A DNA stretch of 23,129 nucleotides from DASYML01 sp036399835. Its GTDB lineage: Bacteria; Acidobacteriota; Blastocatellia; Pyrinomonadales; Pyrinomonadaceae. Below are positions 12,793 to 20,475 of the stretch, one piece after another. The DNA lies in assembly GCA_036399835.1 (NCBI GenBank), contig DASWMI010000064.1, forward strand, positions 1 through 23,129, given 5' to 3'. The stretch's first letter is position 1. Each line of letters starts with the position of its first letter. The notes under the pieces are model-generated. The model was not told the origin of the DNA and did not search any database. It was given only the letters and a program-made list of their open reading frames with translations. A program made the translations under genes and the position numbers.

Positions 12793-14121
12793 TTAACAAT
12801 ATTCCTCCGGCTCGCCCCGCTTCTCTTCCGGCTTCTGCTCTTCATCATAATAGACGCGTCCCTGCAAAGCTTGAGGCAGGCAATCCATCTCTTCCTTCGC
12901 GGCCTTGTCGCTATGAACATAACGATAGCCGCTGCCGTAGCCGAGCCGTTTCATCAAGGGCGTGATGGCGTTGCGCAGGTGGAGCGGAACAGGCTCGCGC
13001 GCCGTCTCTGAGGCATCGGCGGCGGCGGCGAAATAGGCTCGCTTGACGGCGTTGGATTTCGGGGCCCGGGCCAGATAAAGGGTCGCCTGCGACAACGGGT
13101 AGAGAGCTTCGGGCAGACCTATGAGCCGCGTAATCTCCGCGGCGGCGGCGGCCTGGACCATCGCCTGTGGGTCTGCCAGCCCTATATCTTCAGAGGCGAG
13201 TATGCAGAGTCGGCGCGCGATGAAGATGGGGTCGGCCCCGCCTTCGATGAGCCGCGCGAGCCAGTAGAGAGCCGCGTTCTGGTCCGAATTACGCAGTGAC
13301 TTGATGAGCGCTGAGGCCAGGTTGTAGTGCTCCTCGCCGCCCTTGTCATAAGCGTAGTGCGCGCGGCCCAGAGCTTCTATAATCGTCTCAGCCGTGACGT
13401 GGCGAATGCCTTTCCGGTCCGGCGCTGTGGATTCGACGGCTGCTTCGAGCGCGGCCAGCGCGACGCGCGCATCTCCCGCGGCTGAGCGCGCCATGCGGGA
13501 AATCATCTCGTCCGAGAGCTTCGCCTTCAACTGGCCCAGCCCTCTTTCCTCATCAATGAGCGCGCGTCGAATAATCGTCTCGATCTCTTCCTGGTCCAGT
13601 TGATTGAGCACTAGAACGCGTGTGCGTGAAAGCAGTGCGCCCGTCACTTCAAACGAAGGATTCTCCGTCGTCGCTCCGATAAGCGTCACTGTCCCGTCTT
13701 CGACGGCGGGCAGGAGCGCATCCTGCTGAGATTTGTTAAAGCGATGTATCTCGTCTATAAAGAGGACCGTGCGCTCGCCGCGTTTTCTCTCCAGGCGAGC
13801 TTCGCTGATGGCGGCCCGCACATCTTTGACCCCTGAGAAAACAGCCGAGAGCGGGATGAAACGCGCGCCGCTCTTTTCCGCGAGCAGCCGCGCCAGCGTC
13901 GTCTTGCCAGTGCCTGGTCCACCCCAGAGGATAAGCGAAGGCAAAGCTCCCCCGCCTTCAATCAGGCGACGCAGGACGCGGCCCTCGCCCACCAGATGCT
14001 CCTGGCCCACAAACTCCGCGAGCGTGCGCGGGCGCATCCTCTCAGGCAAAGGAGAGGGAATGTTTGCTTCCCGCTCCTCTTCAGGCTCGGGGAAGAGCTT
14101 TTCGGTCTTACGGGCCGCCAT
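12793..14121 (-). CDS. rarA: Replication-associated recombination protein RarA (MgsA)
   Basis: This clamp-loader-like AAA+ ATPase acts at stalled replication forks. After a polar N-terminus come LAEFVGQEHL (34-43), Walker A GGPGTGKT (67-74), Walker B FIDEIHRFNKSQQDALLPAVE (begins 121), sensor 1 IGATTENPSFEV, and SRTRVLVL. The C-terminal half has HYNLASALIKSLRNSDQNAALYWLARLIEGG and the tetramerisation region, typical of RarA rather than RuvB or DnaX. Length 442 is typical. AGGAG lies 9 bp upstream of the ATG. It is first in the minus-strand group followed by cupin and methyltransferase. Confidence 0.95.
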   Translation of the reverse strand: MAARKTEKLFPEPEEEREANIPSPLPERMRPRTLAEFVGQEHLVGEGRVLRRLIEGGGALPSLILWGGPGTGKTTLARLLAEKSGARFIPLSAVFSGVKDVRAAISEARLERKRGERTVLFIDEIHRFNKSQQDALLPAVEDGTVTLIGATTENPSFEVTGALLSRTRVLVLNQLDQEEIETIIRRALIDEERGLGQLKAKLSDEMISRMARSAAGDARVALAALEAAVESTAPDRKGIRHVTAETIIEALGRAHYAYDKGGEEHYNLASALIKSLRNSDQNAALYWLARLIEGGADPIFIARRLCILASEDIGLADPQAMVQAAAAAEITRLIGLPEALYPLSQATLYLARAPKSNAVKRAYFAAAADASETAREPVPLHLRNAITPLMKRLGYGSGYRYVHSDKAAKEEMDCLPQALQGRVYYDEEQKPEEKRGEPEEYC

Positions 14122-14387
14122 CAGCGAAGCTCCTGAATTTTTGGAGAAACCGTCAAATCTTTATGCTTTACAGACTCATCCCGGAAGTATTAAAAGAGAA
14201 TCCCGAAGATAGGAAAGCTTAGCACAAAGTAGTCAGGCGAAGGGAATTGGCGCGCCGGCTAAAGAGGGCTGAAAATCTAGAGGGAACGCTGCCCGCGCCT
14301 TCTTCGTATAGCAGAACGAGCGCGAGAGGCCGCTAACGGAGCGGGCGGCGCGAACGCAGAATTCATCACACTTGCGAGGTTTGGGAA
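14122..14387. other. Divergent intergenic region
   Basis: This gap between divergent rarA and the small membrane protein gene must hold promoters for both. I found no close match to consensus -35/-10 pairs. GAGG before 14388 and AGGAG before the rarA start are plausible ribosome binding sites. No repeat or RNA gene is seen. Confidence 0.4.
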
Positions 14388-14594
14388 ATGAAAGAAGCAA
14401 AGGATATGTTAAGAATTGCAGTCATCATAGTTTTGAGCTTATTCGTTTTGATCGTCGGCGGATCACTGGCATTAACTGCCGTAGGGATTATCATCGGTAT
14501 ACTCTCTGGCCTGGCAGTCTTTCTGATTAAGCTGGCCGTCGTCGTCGCCATCGGCTACCTGATACTCGTGGGCGTCCGCGCCCTCCTGCGATAA
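14388..14594 (+). CDS. Small two-helix membrane protein
   Basis: The 68-residue product has a short charged N-terminus (MKEAKDMLR) and two hydrophobic stretches of about 20-25 residues (roughly 9-32 and 36-62), the second ending in Arg-Ala-Leu-Leu-Arg. A GAGG purine run precedes the ATG and a terminator-like hairpin follows the stop, which supports a real gene. No conserved motif identifies it. Its orientation differs from both flanking genes, so it is a separate unit. A minus-strand reading frame over the same bases is much less membrane-like and less likely. Confidence 0.6.
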   Translation: MKEAKDMLRIAVIIVLSLFVLIVGGSLALTAVGIIIGILSGLAVFLIKLAVVVAIGYLILVGVRALLR

Positions 14595-14602
14595 AGACAA
14601 AG

Positions 14603-14656
14603 AGGGCGCACGCCAGTCTCATTTTCAGAGCACTCGCCTGCGCCCTTCAGATTTTT
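14603..14656. terminator. Terminator-like hairpin between convergent genes
   Basis: AGGGCGCA (14603-14610) and TGCGCCCT (14639-14646) pair perfectly with a 28-nt loop; TTCAGATTTTTC follows. It sits between the small membrane protein gene and the end of ychF and could serve both. Confidence 0.5.
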
Positions 14657-14717
14657 CATTCATCCCACCGCAGCTAAATTTCCCGCTTTGCCATCTTCTC
14701 CGCCGACCCTTATTAAC

Positions 14718-15821
14718 CTACACGTTAAAGCGAAAATGTACCACATCGCCTTCCTGCATCACGTAGTCTTTGCCTTCCAATCTTAATAAGCCCTGCTCGC
14801 GCGCCGAGGCGTAAGAGCCCGCGCGCATCAGCTCGTCGTAGCTGACAACTTCGGCGCGAATAAAGCCGCGCTCGATGTCCGAGTGAATGACTCCGGCGGC
14901 CTGCTGTGCGCGCGTGCCCTGCGGGATGGTCCAGGCGCGCACCTCCTTTTCGCCAGCCGTCAGGAAGGACATCAGGCCGAGCAGCCGATAGGCGCTCTTG
15001 ATTAAATTGTCAACGCCGCTGCCCTTTACGCCGAGCGCCGATAGATAATCCTGGCGCTCATCCGGCGGCAGCTCGACCAGCTCCGCTTCGAGCTGGGCGC
15101 AGATGACTATGCACTCTGCGTTTTCGCTCGCGGCGATTTCCTGGACCGTGCGGACATGCTCATTCTGGTCCACGCCTTCCGAAAGCGATGCTTCGTCAAT
15201 GTTGGCTGCATAGATGGTCTGCTTCATCGTGAGCAGGAAGAAGCCGCGCGCCAGGAGGCGCTCTTCAGCCGTCAATTCAACGGTGCGCGCCGCGCGGCCC
15301 TCTTCGAGCGCGAGCAGCAGCTTATTGACCAGCTCAATCTCTGCGCGCGCGGTCTTGTCGCCGCTCTTGGCAATCTTTTGTGCGCGCTCGCGCCTGCGCT
15401 CAAGCGTGGCGAGGTCTGCCAGCGCCAGCTCTATCTGGATCGTCTCGATATCGCGGCGCGGGTCAACAGAGCCTTCAACGTGGACGATCTCTTCGCTCTC
15501 GAAACAGCGCACGACCTGGACCACAGTGTCCGTCTCGCGTATGTTGGCGAGAAACTGGTTGCCCAGCCCCTCGCCCTTAGACGCGCCGCGCACGAGTCCA
15601 GCGATGTCCACAAACTCCACAGTCGCGGGCACGATGCTGTTCGTCTTAACCAGCCTGGCGAGCGGCTCAAGCCTCTCGTCCGGGACGGGGACGACGCCGA
15701 CGTTCGGCTCTATGGTGGCGAACGGATAGTTGGCGGCGAGCGCGGCGGTCTGGGCCGTGAGCGCGTTAAAGAGTGTGGACTTGCCGACGTTAGGCAGCCC
15801 GACGATGCCTGCGCGGAGCAT
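14718..15821 (-). CDS. ychF: Redox-regulated ATPase/GTPase YchF (OLA1 family)
   Basis: YchF is a universally conserved Obg-like P-loop ATPase that associates with ribosomes. G1 is GLPNVGKST (8-16), followed by YPFATIEPNVGVV, G3 DIAGLVRGASKGEGLGNQFL, and YAANIDE, the altered G4 that explains adenine preference in this family. A helical insertion lies in the middle (LADLATLERRRERAQK) and the C-terminal TGS domain contains EVRAWTIPQGTRAQQAAGVIHSD and YVMQEGDVVHFRFNV. The 367 residues are typical. The start is set by the conserved MLRAGIVG. A decayed hydrolase fragment on the same strand occupies its upstream region. Confidence 0.96.
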   Translation of the reverse strand: MLRAGIVGLPNVGKSTLFNALTAQTAALAANYPFATIEPNVGVVPVPDERLEPLARLVKTNSIVPATVEFVDIAGLVRGASKGEGLGNQFLANIRETDTVVQVVRCFESEEIVHVEGSVDPRRDIETIQIELALADLATLERRRERAQKIAKSGDKTARAEIELVNKLLLALEEGRAARTVELTAEERLLARGFFLLTMKQTIYAANIDEASLSEGVDQNEHVRTVQEIAASENAECIVICAQLEAELVELPPDERQDYLSALGVKGSGVDNLIKSAYRLLGLMSFLTAGEKEVRAWTIPQGTRAQQAAGVIHSDIERGFIRAEVVSYDELMRAGSYASAREQGLLRLEGKDYVMQEGDVVHFRFNV

Positions 15822-15865
15822 GGTTGTACCTCAATCTGTCTCAATCAGCGAGTTGACGGCGAAAC

Positions 15866-16147
15866 TCAATTTTGTACACCGTGACGCGCGCGCTGTCCAG
15901 CGCCCAAGGCGCTCGCCCTCTTCAAACTTGTGACGGCCTGCGCTCCTGACTCTCTTTTCCTGCTGTGCTGTGGAAACCATGCGTCAAGCTCCCTGTGCTC
16001 GTAAGTATCAAGGATGAAGTGGTCGCATCCGGGGTAGACGGTAAATTTTACGTCATGGCCCGGAGCCTTGAGGGCCTGGACCATTGCTTTGCGTATATAC
16101 GCGCCACTTCGCGTATAATCTGCGGCGGCCTGTGGCTTCCCGGCGTT
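15866..16147 (-). pseudogene. Remnant C-terminus of an alpha/beta hydrolase
   Basis: The minus strand is open from a stop at 16148-16150 to TGA at 15866-15868 (about 93 codons, first ATG at 16084). The translated core ALKAPGHDVKFTVYPG, then a His-containing segment and an EHRELDAWF stretch, resembles the last 50 residues of phospholipase/carboxylesterase or prolyl-oligopeptidase-type hydrolases. In those the segment before the end carries the catalytic His in a GHDSW-like motif, here changed to CDHF. The N-terminal 150 or more residues, with the nucleophile, are absent. It is therefore probably a relic. The promoter of the next plus-strand gene lies inside it. Confidence 0.55.
16089..16119 (+). 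promoter_or_regulatory. Possible promoter with palindromic operator
   Basis: A perfect -10 TATAAT (16114-16119) is preceded by TTGCGT (16089-16094) at 19 bp, a slightly long spacing. The perfect 12-bp palindrome GCGTATATACGC (16091-16102) overlaps the -35 element, and its half GCGTATA recurs at 16111-16117 over the -10. This could be a repressor site for the downstream gene at 16187. Confidence 0.5.
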
Positions 16148-16186
16148 CTACCGAAATTACAAAATCTTTTGTTGTCCTGACCGTTT

Positions 16187-18238
16187 ATGATTTTCGCACT
16201 TCTGCTGGTCCTAATCGCGATGGCTGGCGGCGCGGCGGCGACCTACTGGTACGATGAAGACGCTCCACTCGCCGCGCGTCTCTGCTCAGGCACAGCGACG
16301 GGGCTGGCCGCCTTCGGTTTCATAGGCTTTATCATAGCCTCTTTCGTTGGACTCAATAACCTCACGCTGATGCTGACAGCCATCGCCGTCGCTTCGCCCC
16401 TGCTGCTCTTAACCATGCAGCGTCCGGGCGAGAGGTTTCGCGCAGACTTTGCTCTCTTGGCGAGGGAGACGCGGCGGGCTGTGAGCCGTCCGGCCTGGGA
16501 CACGACGGGCTATCTTATCTTTTATGCCGCGGTCGCCATTATCCTCTGGCTGGCCTTTGACCGCGTGATGTTCAAGCAGGCGGACGGCGCTCTCTATACG
16601 GGCGTGCTCAATAATTACGGCGACCTGCCCTTTCATCTGAGCGTCATCACCAGCTTTGTTTACGGCCAGAACTTCCCGCCCGAAGACCCCACGTTTGCGG
16701 GCATCAAGTTTACCTATCCCTTCATCGTTGATTTTGTCGCGGCCTGCCTGGTCCGTGCGGGCGCTTCTCTGCGCGAGGCGATGTTGATAGAGAACTTCGT
16801 GCTCGGCCTGGCCTTCGTCGGATTGCTTCATCGCTGGGCGCTTGAGCTTGTGCGCGACCGCCTCGCGGCCATCCTCACGCCCGTACTTATTCTCTTGAGC
16901 GGCGGCTTCGGCTGGCTCCTCCTCTTCAATGACATGCAAAAGAACGAAGGCGGCCTCTTCAGCGTGCTCGGCAACCCGCCGCACTCTTACACGATTATTC
17001 CTGAGACGACCTGGCGCTGGGGCAACTCCGTCAATTCATTACTGCTGACGCAGCGCAGCTTCCTGCTCGGCCTCCCGCTCGCCCTCATGGTTATGACAGG
17101 ATGGTGGGCCGCGATTAATGGCGATAGGGAAAAGCTGGAACGCGAGCGGCTGGCGAGGGAAGAGGAAGAAAAAAAGAGAGCCAAGAAGAAGAAGAGAGTG
17201 GAAGAGGCTGCCCAGACTCCGCCAGCTTCCAAGAGCTTCTTTCATCTTCCGGGCATCGCTGGTCCAGAGCGGCGTATGGTGGCGGCTGGCATCTTCGCGG
17301 GATTTTTGCCGCTCGTGCATGCGCACAGCTTTATCGTCGTGATGGGGATGGGAGCTTGCCTCGCCCTGCTTTTCTGGAACTGGCGACTCTGGGCCATCTT
17401 CTTTATCGCGGCGACGGCCATCGCCCTGCCGCAGCTTTACTGGTCCACGCACGGCAGTTCCGTACAGTCTGGCAGCTTCTTCGGCTGGCAGTTCGGATGG
17501 GACAGGGGAACGGAGAATGTCTTCTGGTTCTGGCTCAAGAATACAGGGCTGTTTATCCCGCTCACGATTGCGGCCATCTGCTGGCGTGGGCAGGATAAAG
17601 TCGTGCCGCGCCGCGTGCTTCTTTTCTTTCTGCCGTTCACGCTCTGTTTTATCATTCCGAATCTGGTCCGGCTCGCGCCCTGGGTATGGGATAATGTCAA
17701 GGTGTTGTTCTACTGGTGGATTGCTTCCGCGCCGCTCGTCGCGCTCTTTATCGCGTACCTCTGGCGGCGCGAAGGCAAGGAACGCGCTCTGGCCGCGCTC
17801 TTGCTCGTAGGGCTGACGCTGGCAGGAGCTTTGGATGTCTGGGGCATCGTCGCGGGCAAGGCGCAATACCAGGAGTTTGACAGGGACGGCATCGCGTTTG
17901 CCGAGATGATTAAGCTCAGAACTGGTCCACGCGATATGATTCTTCACGCGCCGATTCATAATCATCCGGTGTTTCTCACGGGCAGGCGTTCGCTGATGGG
18001 CTATCCGGGTCACATCTGGACTCACGGGCTGAAGTTTTCGGACCGCGAAAGAGATATCAAACGCATCTACATGGGCGGGCCGGAAGCGCAGCAGTTGCTT
18101 GCCAGATACGGGATTGATTATCTCGTCGCCAGCCCGCTCGAAGGAATGGTGATGCCTATCAATAACGCGTTCTTCTTACAATTTGAGAAGGTTGGAGAGA
18201 CGGGTGGATACCAGCTCTACAAAGTCGCGCGCCGGTAA
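16187..18238 (+). CDS. Polytopic membrane protein, GT-C glycosyltransferase-like
   Basis: The 683-residue protein has about twelve hydrophobic segments, starting with MIFALLLVLIAMAGG, and a soluble C-terminal part from about residue 560. The extracytoplasmic segment NNYGDLPFHLSVITSF recalls the acidic loop-1 site of GT-C enzymes, which transfer sugars from polyprenyl-phosphate donors, but I cannot assign a named family. A highly charged Glu/Lys stretch (about 308-340) forms a cytoplasmic loop. The end has YGIDYLVASPLEG, a form seen at the C-terminus of several GT-C-like proteins. It overlaps the next gene by 35 nt, so the two are probably co-translated. No Shine-Dalgarno is evident before ATG 16187. 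Confidence 0.75.
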   Translation: MIFALLLVLIAMAGGAAATYWYDEDAPLAARLCSGTATGLAAFGFIGFIIASFVGLNNLTLMLTAIAVASPLLLLTMQRPGERFRADFALLARETRRAVSRPAWDTTGYLIFYAAVAIILWLAFDRVMFKQADGALYTGVLNNYGDLPFHLSVITSFVYGQNFPPEDPTFAGIKFTYPFIVDFVAACLVRAGASLREAMLIENFVLGLAFVGLLHRWALELVRDRLAAILTPVLILLSGGFGWLLLFNDMQKNEGGLFSVLGNPPHSYTIIPETTWRWGNSVNSLLLTQRSFLLGLPLALMVMTGWWAAINGDREKLERERLAREEEEKKRAKKKKRVEEAAQTPPASKSFFHLPGIAGPERRMVAAGIFAGFLPLVHAHSFIVVMGMGACLALLFWNWRLWAIFFIAATAIALPQLYWSTHGSSVQSGSFFGWQFGWDRGTENVFWFWLKNTGLFIPLTIAAICWRGQDKVVPRRVLLFFLPFTLCFIIPNLVRLAPWVWDNVKVLFYWWIASAPLVALFIAYLWRREGKERALAALLLVGLTLAGALDVWGIVAGKAQYQEFDRDGIAFAEMIKLRTGPRDMILHAPIHNHPVFLTGRRSLMGYPGHIWTHGLKFSDRERDIKRIYMGGPEAQQLLARYGIDYLVASPLEGMVMPINNAFFLQFEKVGETGGYQLYKVARR

Positions 18239-19868
18239 AGAGCAGAAGAAAGCTCGCTCGAAGGCTAAGGGACAACAGGCTGCGGGCGCGCCCCATCTGG
18301 ACCAGCCCGGTGCCGCCGCAGTCTCCAAACGCGCGTGGCTCATCGGCAGCATCTCCGTGATGCTCGTCGCGGCCTGCCTGCGTCTCTATGACCTCAACCT
18401 CGTACCGCTGCATCATGACGAGGGCGTCAACGGTAATTTCCTCTTGACGCTCTTTCGCCAGCACATTTATCGCTATGACCCGTCGAATTATCACGGGCCG
18501 ACGCTCTATTATTTTGCGCTCGCAATCTCTTATCTGCTCGGACTCAATACCTTTGCGATTCGGCTGGTGACGGTCCTCTTTGGTCTGGCGACTATCTGGC
18601 TGGTCCTGCTCCTACGCAGGCACATCGGCGCGGTCGGGTCTCTAACGGCGGCGGCGCTGCTGGCCGTCTCGCCCGGCGCGGTCTATCTCTCGCGCTACTT
18701 CATACACGAAACGCTCTTCGTCTTCTTCACGCTCGGCATAGCTTATGCCGCGCTCAGATACTACGAAGCTGCGCATCCCGTTTATCTCTGGCTGGCTTCG
18801 GCTTCGGCGGCGCTGCTCTTTGCGACCAAAGAGACGGCCATCATTTCCGCTGGCGTCTTTCTCATCGCGCTTGCAGTGATGACTGTTTACGTGCGGCTCA
18901 GGGAGAGGCTGCGCGGCGAGACCGGGAAAAAGGGAAGAGGAGTGTACAGCGGGAAATCCTGGCAAGGCGGTGCGGCGATAGATGAAGGGGCGCGCGGGCT
19001 GGAGCGTTTCGGCGGACCGATTTCAGTCCTGACGCACACGCTGGTCGCGCTCCTTATCTTCATCGTCGTCAGCGTGCTTTTCTATTCCTCCTTTTTTACC
19101 AACTATCCGAAGGGCGTGCAGGATGCGCTGAGCACGTTCAAGTTCTGGTCCAGGACCGGGAAGGAAGCGCACGTCCATGAGTGGTACACGTATCTCGGCT
19201 GGCTCTGGCAGGAGGAAGCGCCGCTGCTGGCGCTCGGCGCTCTGGGCGCTCTCTGCGTTGTCTGGCGCGGCAGAAATCGCCTGGCTCTCTTTATCGCGCT
19301 GTGGGCCTTCGGGCTGCTCGCGGCCTATTCGCTCGTGCCATACAAGACGCCCTGGCTGACGCTCAACTTTATCGTCCCGCTGGCGATCATCGGCGGCTAC
19401 GGCGTGGATGTCGTTTACAGAGCGGGCGATGATGTGATGCAGCGTCTTCCTGCGTTGCTGCTCGCACTGGCGGCCATCATTATCTGCTCTTATCAATCCA
19501 TCCGGCTCAACTTTATCTATTACGACGACGACCACTATCCTTATGTCTACGCGCACACGCGCCGCGAGATGCTGGGCCTGGTTGATGAAGTCAATCGTCT
19601 GGCACAGCGCGCGGGGTCGGGTCAGCAGACGGGCATCACCATCATCTCGCCGGACTACTGGCCGCTCCCCTGGTACTTTCGTGATTACAAGCGCGTCGGC
19701 TACTTCGGGCGGATGGTCGAGACGGGCGAGCCAATCATCATCGGTAACGAGGGGCAGGATGCGCAGATGCAGGCTTCGCTGGCTAACCGCTATCGTCGCG
19801 TCGGCGCTTACGATCTGCGTCCGGGCGTCACGCTCGTGCTCTACGCGCGCAGCGACCTGTCGCAGTGA
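18204..19868 (+). CDS. Agl23-like GT39/GT-C membrane glycosyltransferase
   Basis: The protein resembles the TIGR03663 group, annotated as flippase activity-associated protein Agl23, a GT39-like set. The first transmembrane helix is followed by the loop-1 motif LVPLHHDEGVNGNF (HHDE at 70-73), the expected metal/phosphate site of GT-C enzymes. Further features are SPGAVYLSRYFIHETLF and PYKTPWLTLNFIVPLAIIGG. About ten transmembrane segments are visible, with a charged Gly/Lys-rich insert near residue 245 and a soluble C-terminal part (TGITIISPDYWPLPWYFRDY). I chose GTG 18204, with GGAG at 18194-18197, over the TTG at 18183 that would lack a ribosome binding site. The first 40 residues are Lys/Ala-rich. 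Substrate and acceptor are unknown; the pair probably acts on a cell-envelope glycan or glycoprotein. Confidence 0.82.
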   Translation: MDTSSTKSRAGKEQKKARSKAKGQQAAGAPHLDQPGAAAVSKRAWLIGSISVMLVAACLRLYDLNLVPLHHDEGVNGNFLLTLFRQHIYRYDPSNYHGPTLYYFALAISYLLGLNTFAIRLVTVLFGLATIWLVLLLRRHIGAVGSLTAAALLAVSPGAVYLSRYFIHETLFVFFTLGIAYAALRYYEAAHPVYLWLASASAALLFATKETAIISAGVFLIALAVMTVYVRLRERLRGETGKKGRGVYSGKSWQGGAAIDEGARGLERFGGPISVLTHTLVALLIFIVVSVLFYSSFFTNYPKGVQDALSTFKFWSRTGKEAHVHEWYTYLGWLWQEEAPLLALGALGALCVVWRGRNRLALFIALWAFGLLAAYSLVPYKTPWLTLNFIVPLAIIGGYGVDVVYRAGDDVMQRLPALLLALAAIIICSYQSIRLNFIYYDDDHYPYVYAHTRREMLGLVDEVNRLAQRAGSGQQTGITIISPDYWPLPWYFRDYKRVGYFGRMVETGEPIIIGNEGQDAQMQASLANRYRRVGAYDLRPGVTLVLYARSDLSQ

Positions 19869-19951
19869 AAATGGCGCGGTCTCAGCTTGCGGCCCGTCAG
19901 TTGAGCTGCCCAATCCGCCCAGACGTGCAAATCTCTCGACCGGAAAATTTT

Positions 19952-19980
19952 TTGACAAAATTCGTGTATCTGTGCAAAAT
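19952..19980 (+). promoter_or_regulatory. Candidate sigma70 promoter for the long leader
   Basis: A perfect -35 TTGACA (19952-19957) and -10 CAAAAT (19975-19980, 4 of 6 matches) are separated by 17 bp. A transcript from it would start near 19987 and carry a leader of almost 490 nt before the ATG at 20476. Confidence 0.6.
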
Positions 19981-20179
19981 GCCCTCCGTACCCAGCACAT
20001 CAGCAGTTTGACGACAACGGTTCTCCCTCGACCCTGTCCTGTTGTGTCGAATTGCGATTGAATCCCCTGTCATCCGTTTGAAGTTTGTCCGAGTTGCTGC
20101 GCGGCTATCCTTCGGGGCTGCTCGCACGGGGCGCGCTCTTGGTTGCGATTCGATTGCATTATTGATGTTACTTTCTGGC

Positions 20180-20201
20180 AAAGCTCTCAAGGGGCTTTTT
20201 C
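20180..20201 (+). terminator. Terminator-like hairpin within the leader
   Basis: AAAGCTC (20180-20186) pairs with GGGCTTT (20192-20198; one G-U) around loop TCAAG and is followed by TTC. It is either an attenuator of the transcript from 19952 or the end of an unrelated short transcript. The stem is short, so termination is uncertain. Confidence 0.4.
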
Positions 20202-20237
20202 TCAAGAATCCCTCAACCATCGCTGATAGAGTCCATC

Positions 20238-20315
20238 ATGGACAAACAAGAATTTGAATTCGGTGCTCTTAGCTCTCACGGTAGGTCTGTTTCGGAAGGA
20301 AACGAGAGGTCGTAG
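20238..20315 (+). CDS. Possible 25-codon leader ORF
   Basis: An ATG at 20238 opens a 25-codon frame ending TAG at 20313-20315. The start lies inside a perfect 13-bp palindrome GTCCATCATGGAC (20231-20243), and the stop lies inside the first hairpins of the structured leader. The purine run GATAGAG upstream is a weak ribosome binding site. It could be a regulatory leader peptide, or chance. The peptide is polar and has no recognised motif. Confidence 0.2.
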   Translation: MDKQEFEFGALSSHGRSVSEGNERS

Positions 20316-20451
20316 AGATACGTGACGCCTGAAGGCCCTCGGGCGCAGCCTATACGACTCTTAACTCAGGTTATCGGTGGATGCGTGGCCCTCTCTCTGC
20401 TCATCAACGATGACTGGTAAACAGCTCATCCTGTGCCGAAATAGCTTCGGC
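20286..20451 (+). promoter_or_regulatory. Hairpin-rich 5' leader, candidate structured RNA
   Basis: Four successive folds can be drawn. TCTGTTTC/GAAACGAGA (20286-20293/20299-20307) has one bulge. GTCGTA/TACGAC (20309-20314/20353-20358) encloses CGCC/GGCG (20326-20329/20342-20345). GATGACTG/CAGcTCATC (20409-20416/20422-20430) has one bulge and loop GTAAA. GCCGAA/TTCGGC (20435-20440/20446-20451) lies about 10 nt before the AGGAAG ribosome binding site. The whole segment does not match the conserved cores of the cyclic-di-GMP, TPP, cobalamin, SAM or glycine riboswitches that I can recall. Confidence 0.45.
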
Positions 20452-20475
20452 CTTATCAGTTAAAGGAAGACAAGT

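Noticed and set aside
13011..13150. GGCGGCGGCG runs within rarA
   Set aside because: They encode Ala-rich helices (AAAAD, QAAAAAEI) in a normal RarA region; codon-level low complexity.
17039..18025. 328-codon minus-strand frame inside the GT-C-like gene
   Set aside because: The plus strand encodes coherent membrane helices; the antisense product is polar, Arg/Glu/Pro-rich noise.
19023..20000. 325-codon minus-strand frame over the Agl23-like gene
   Set aside because: Antisense to a recognised membrane glycosyltransferase; no motif.
20042..20257. 71-codon plus-strand frame in the leader
   Set aside because: TTG start, no ribosome binding site, and it runs through the terminator-like hairpin; no sign of coding.
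20281..20400. Cyclic-di-GMP (GEMM) riboswitch before the secreted protein
   Set aside because: The GGUUAUCGG-like segment is suggestive, but the conserved GCAAAG and GGCAAACC core elements are missing.
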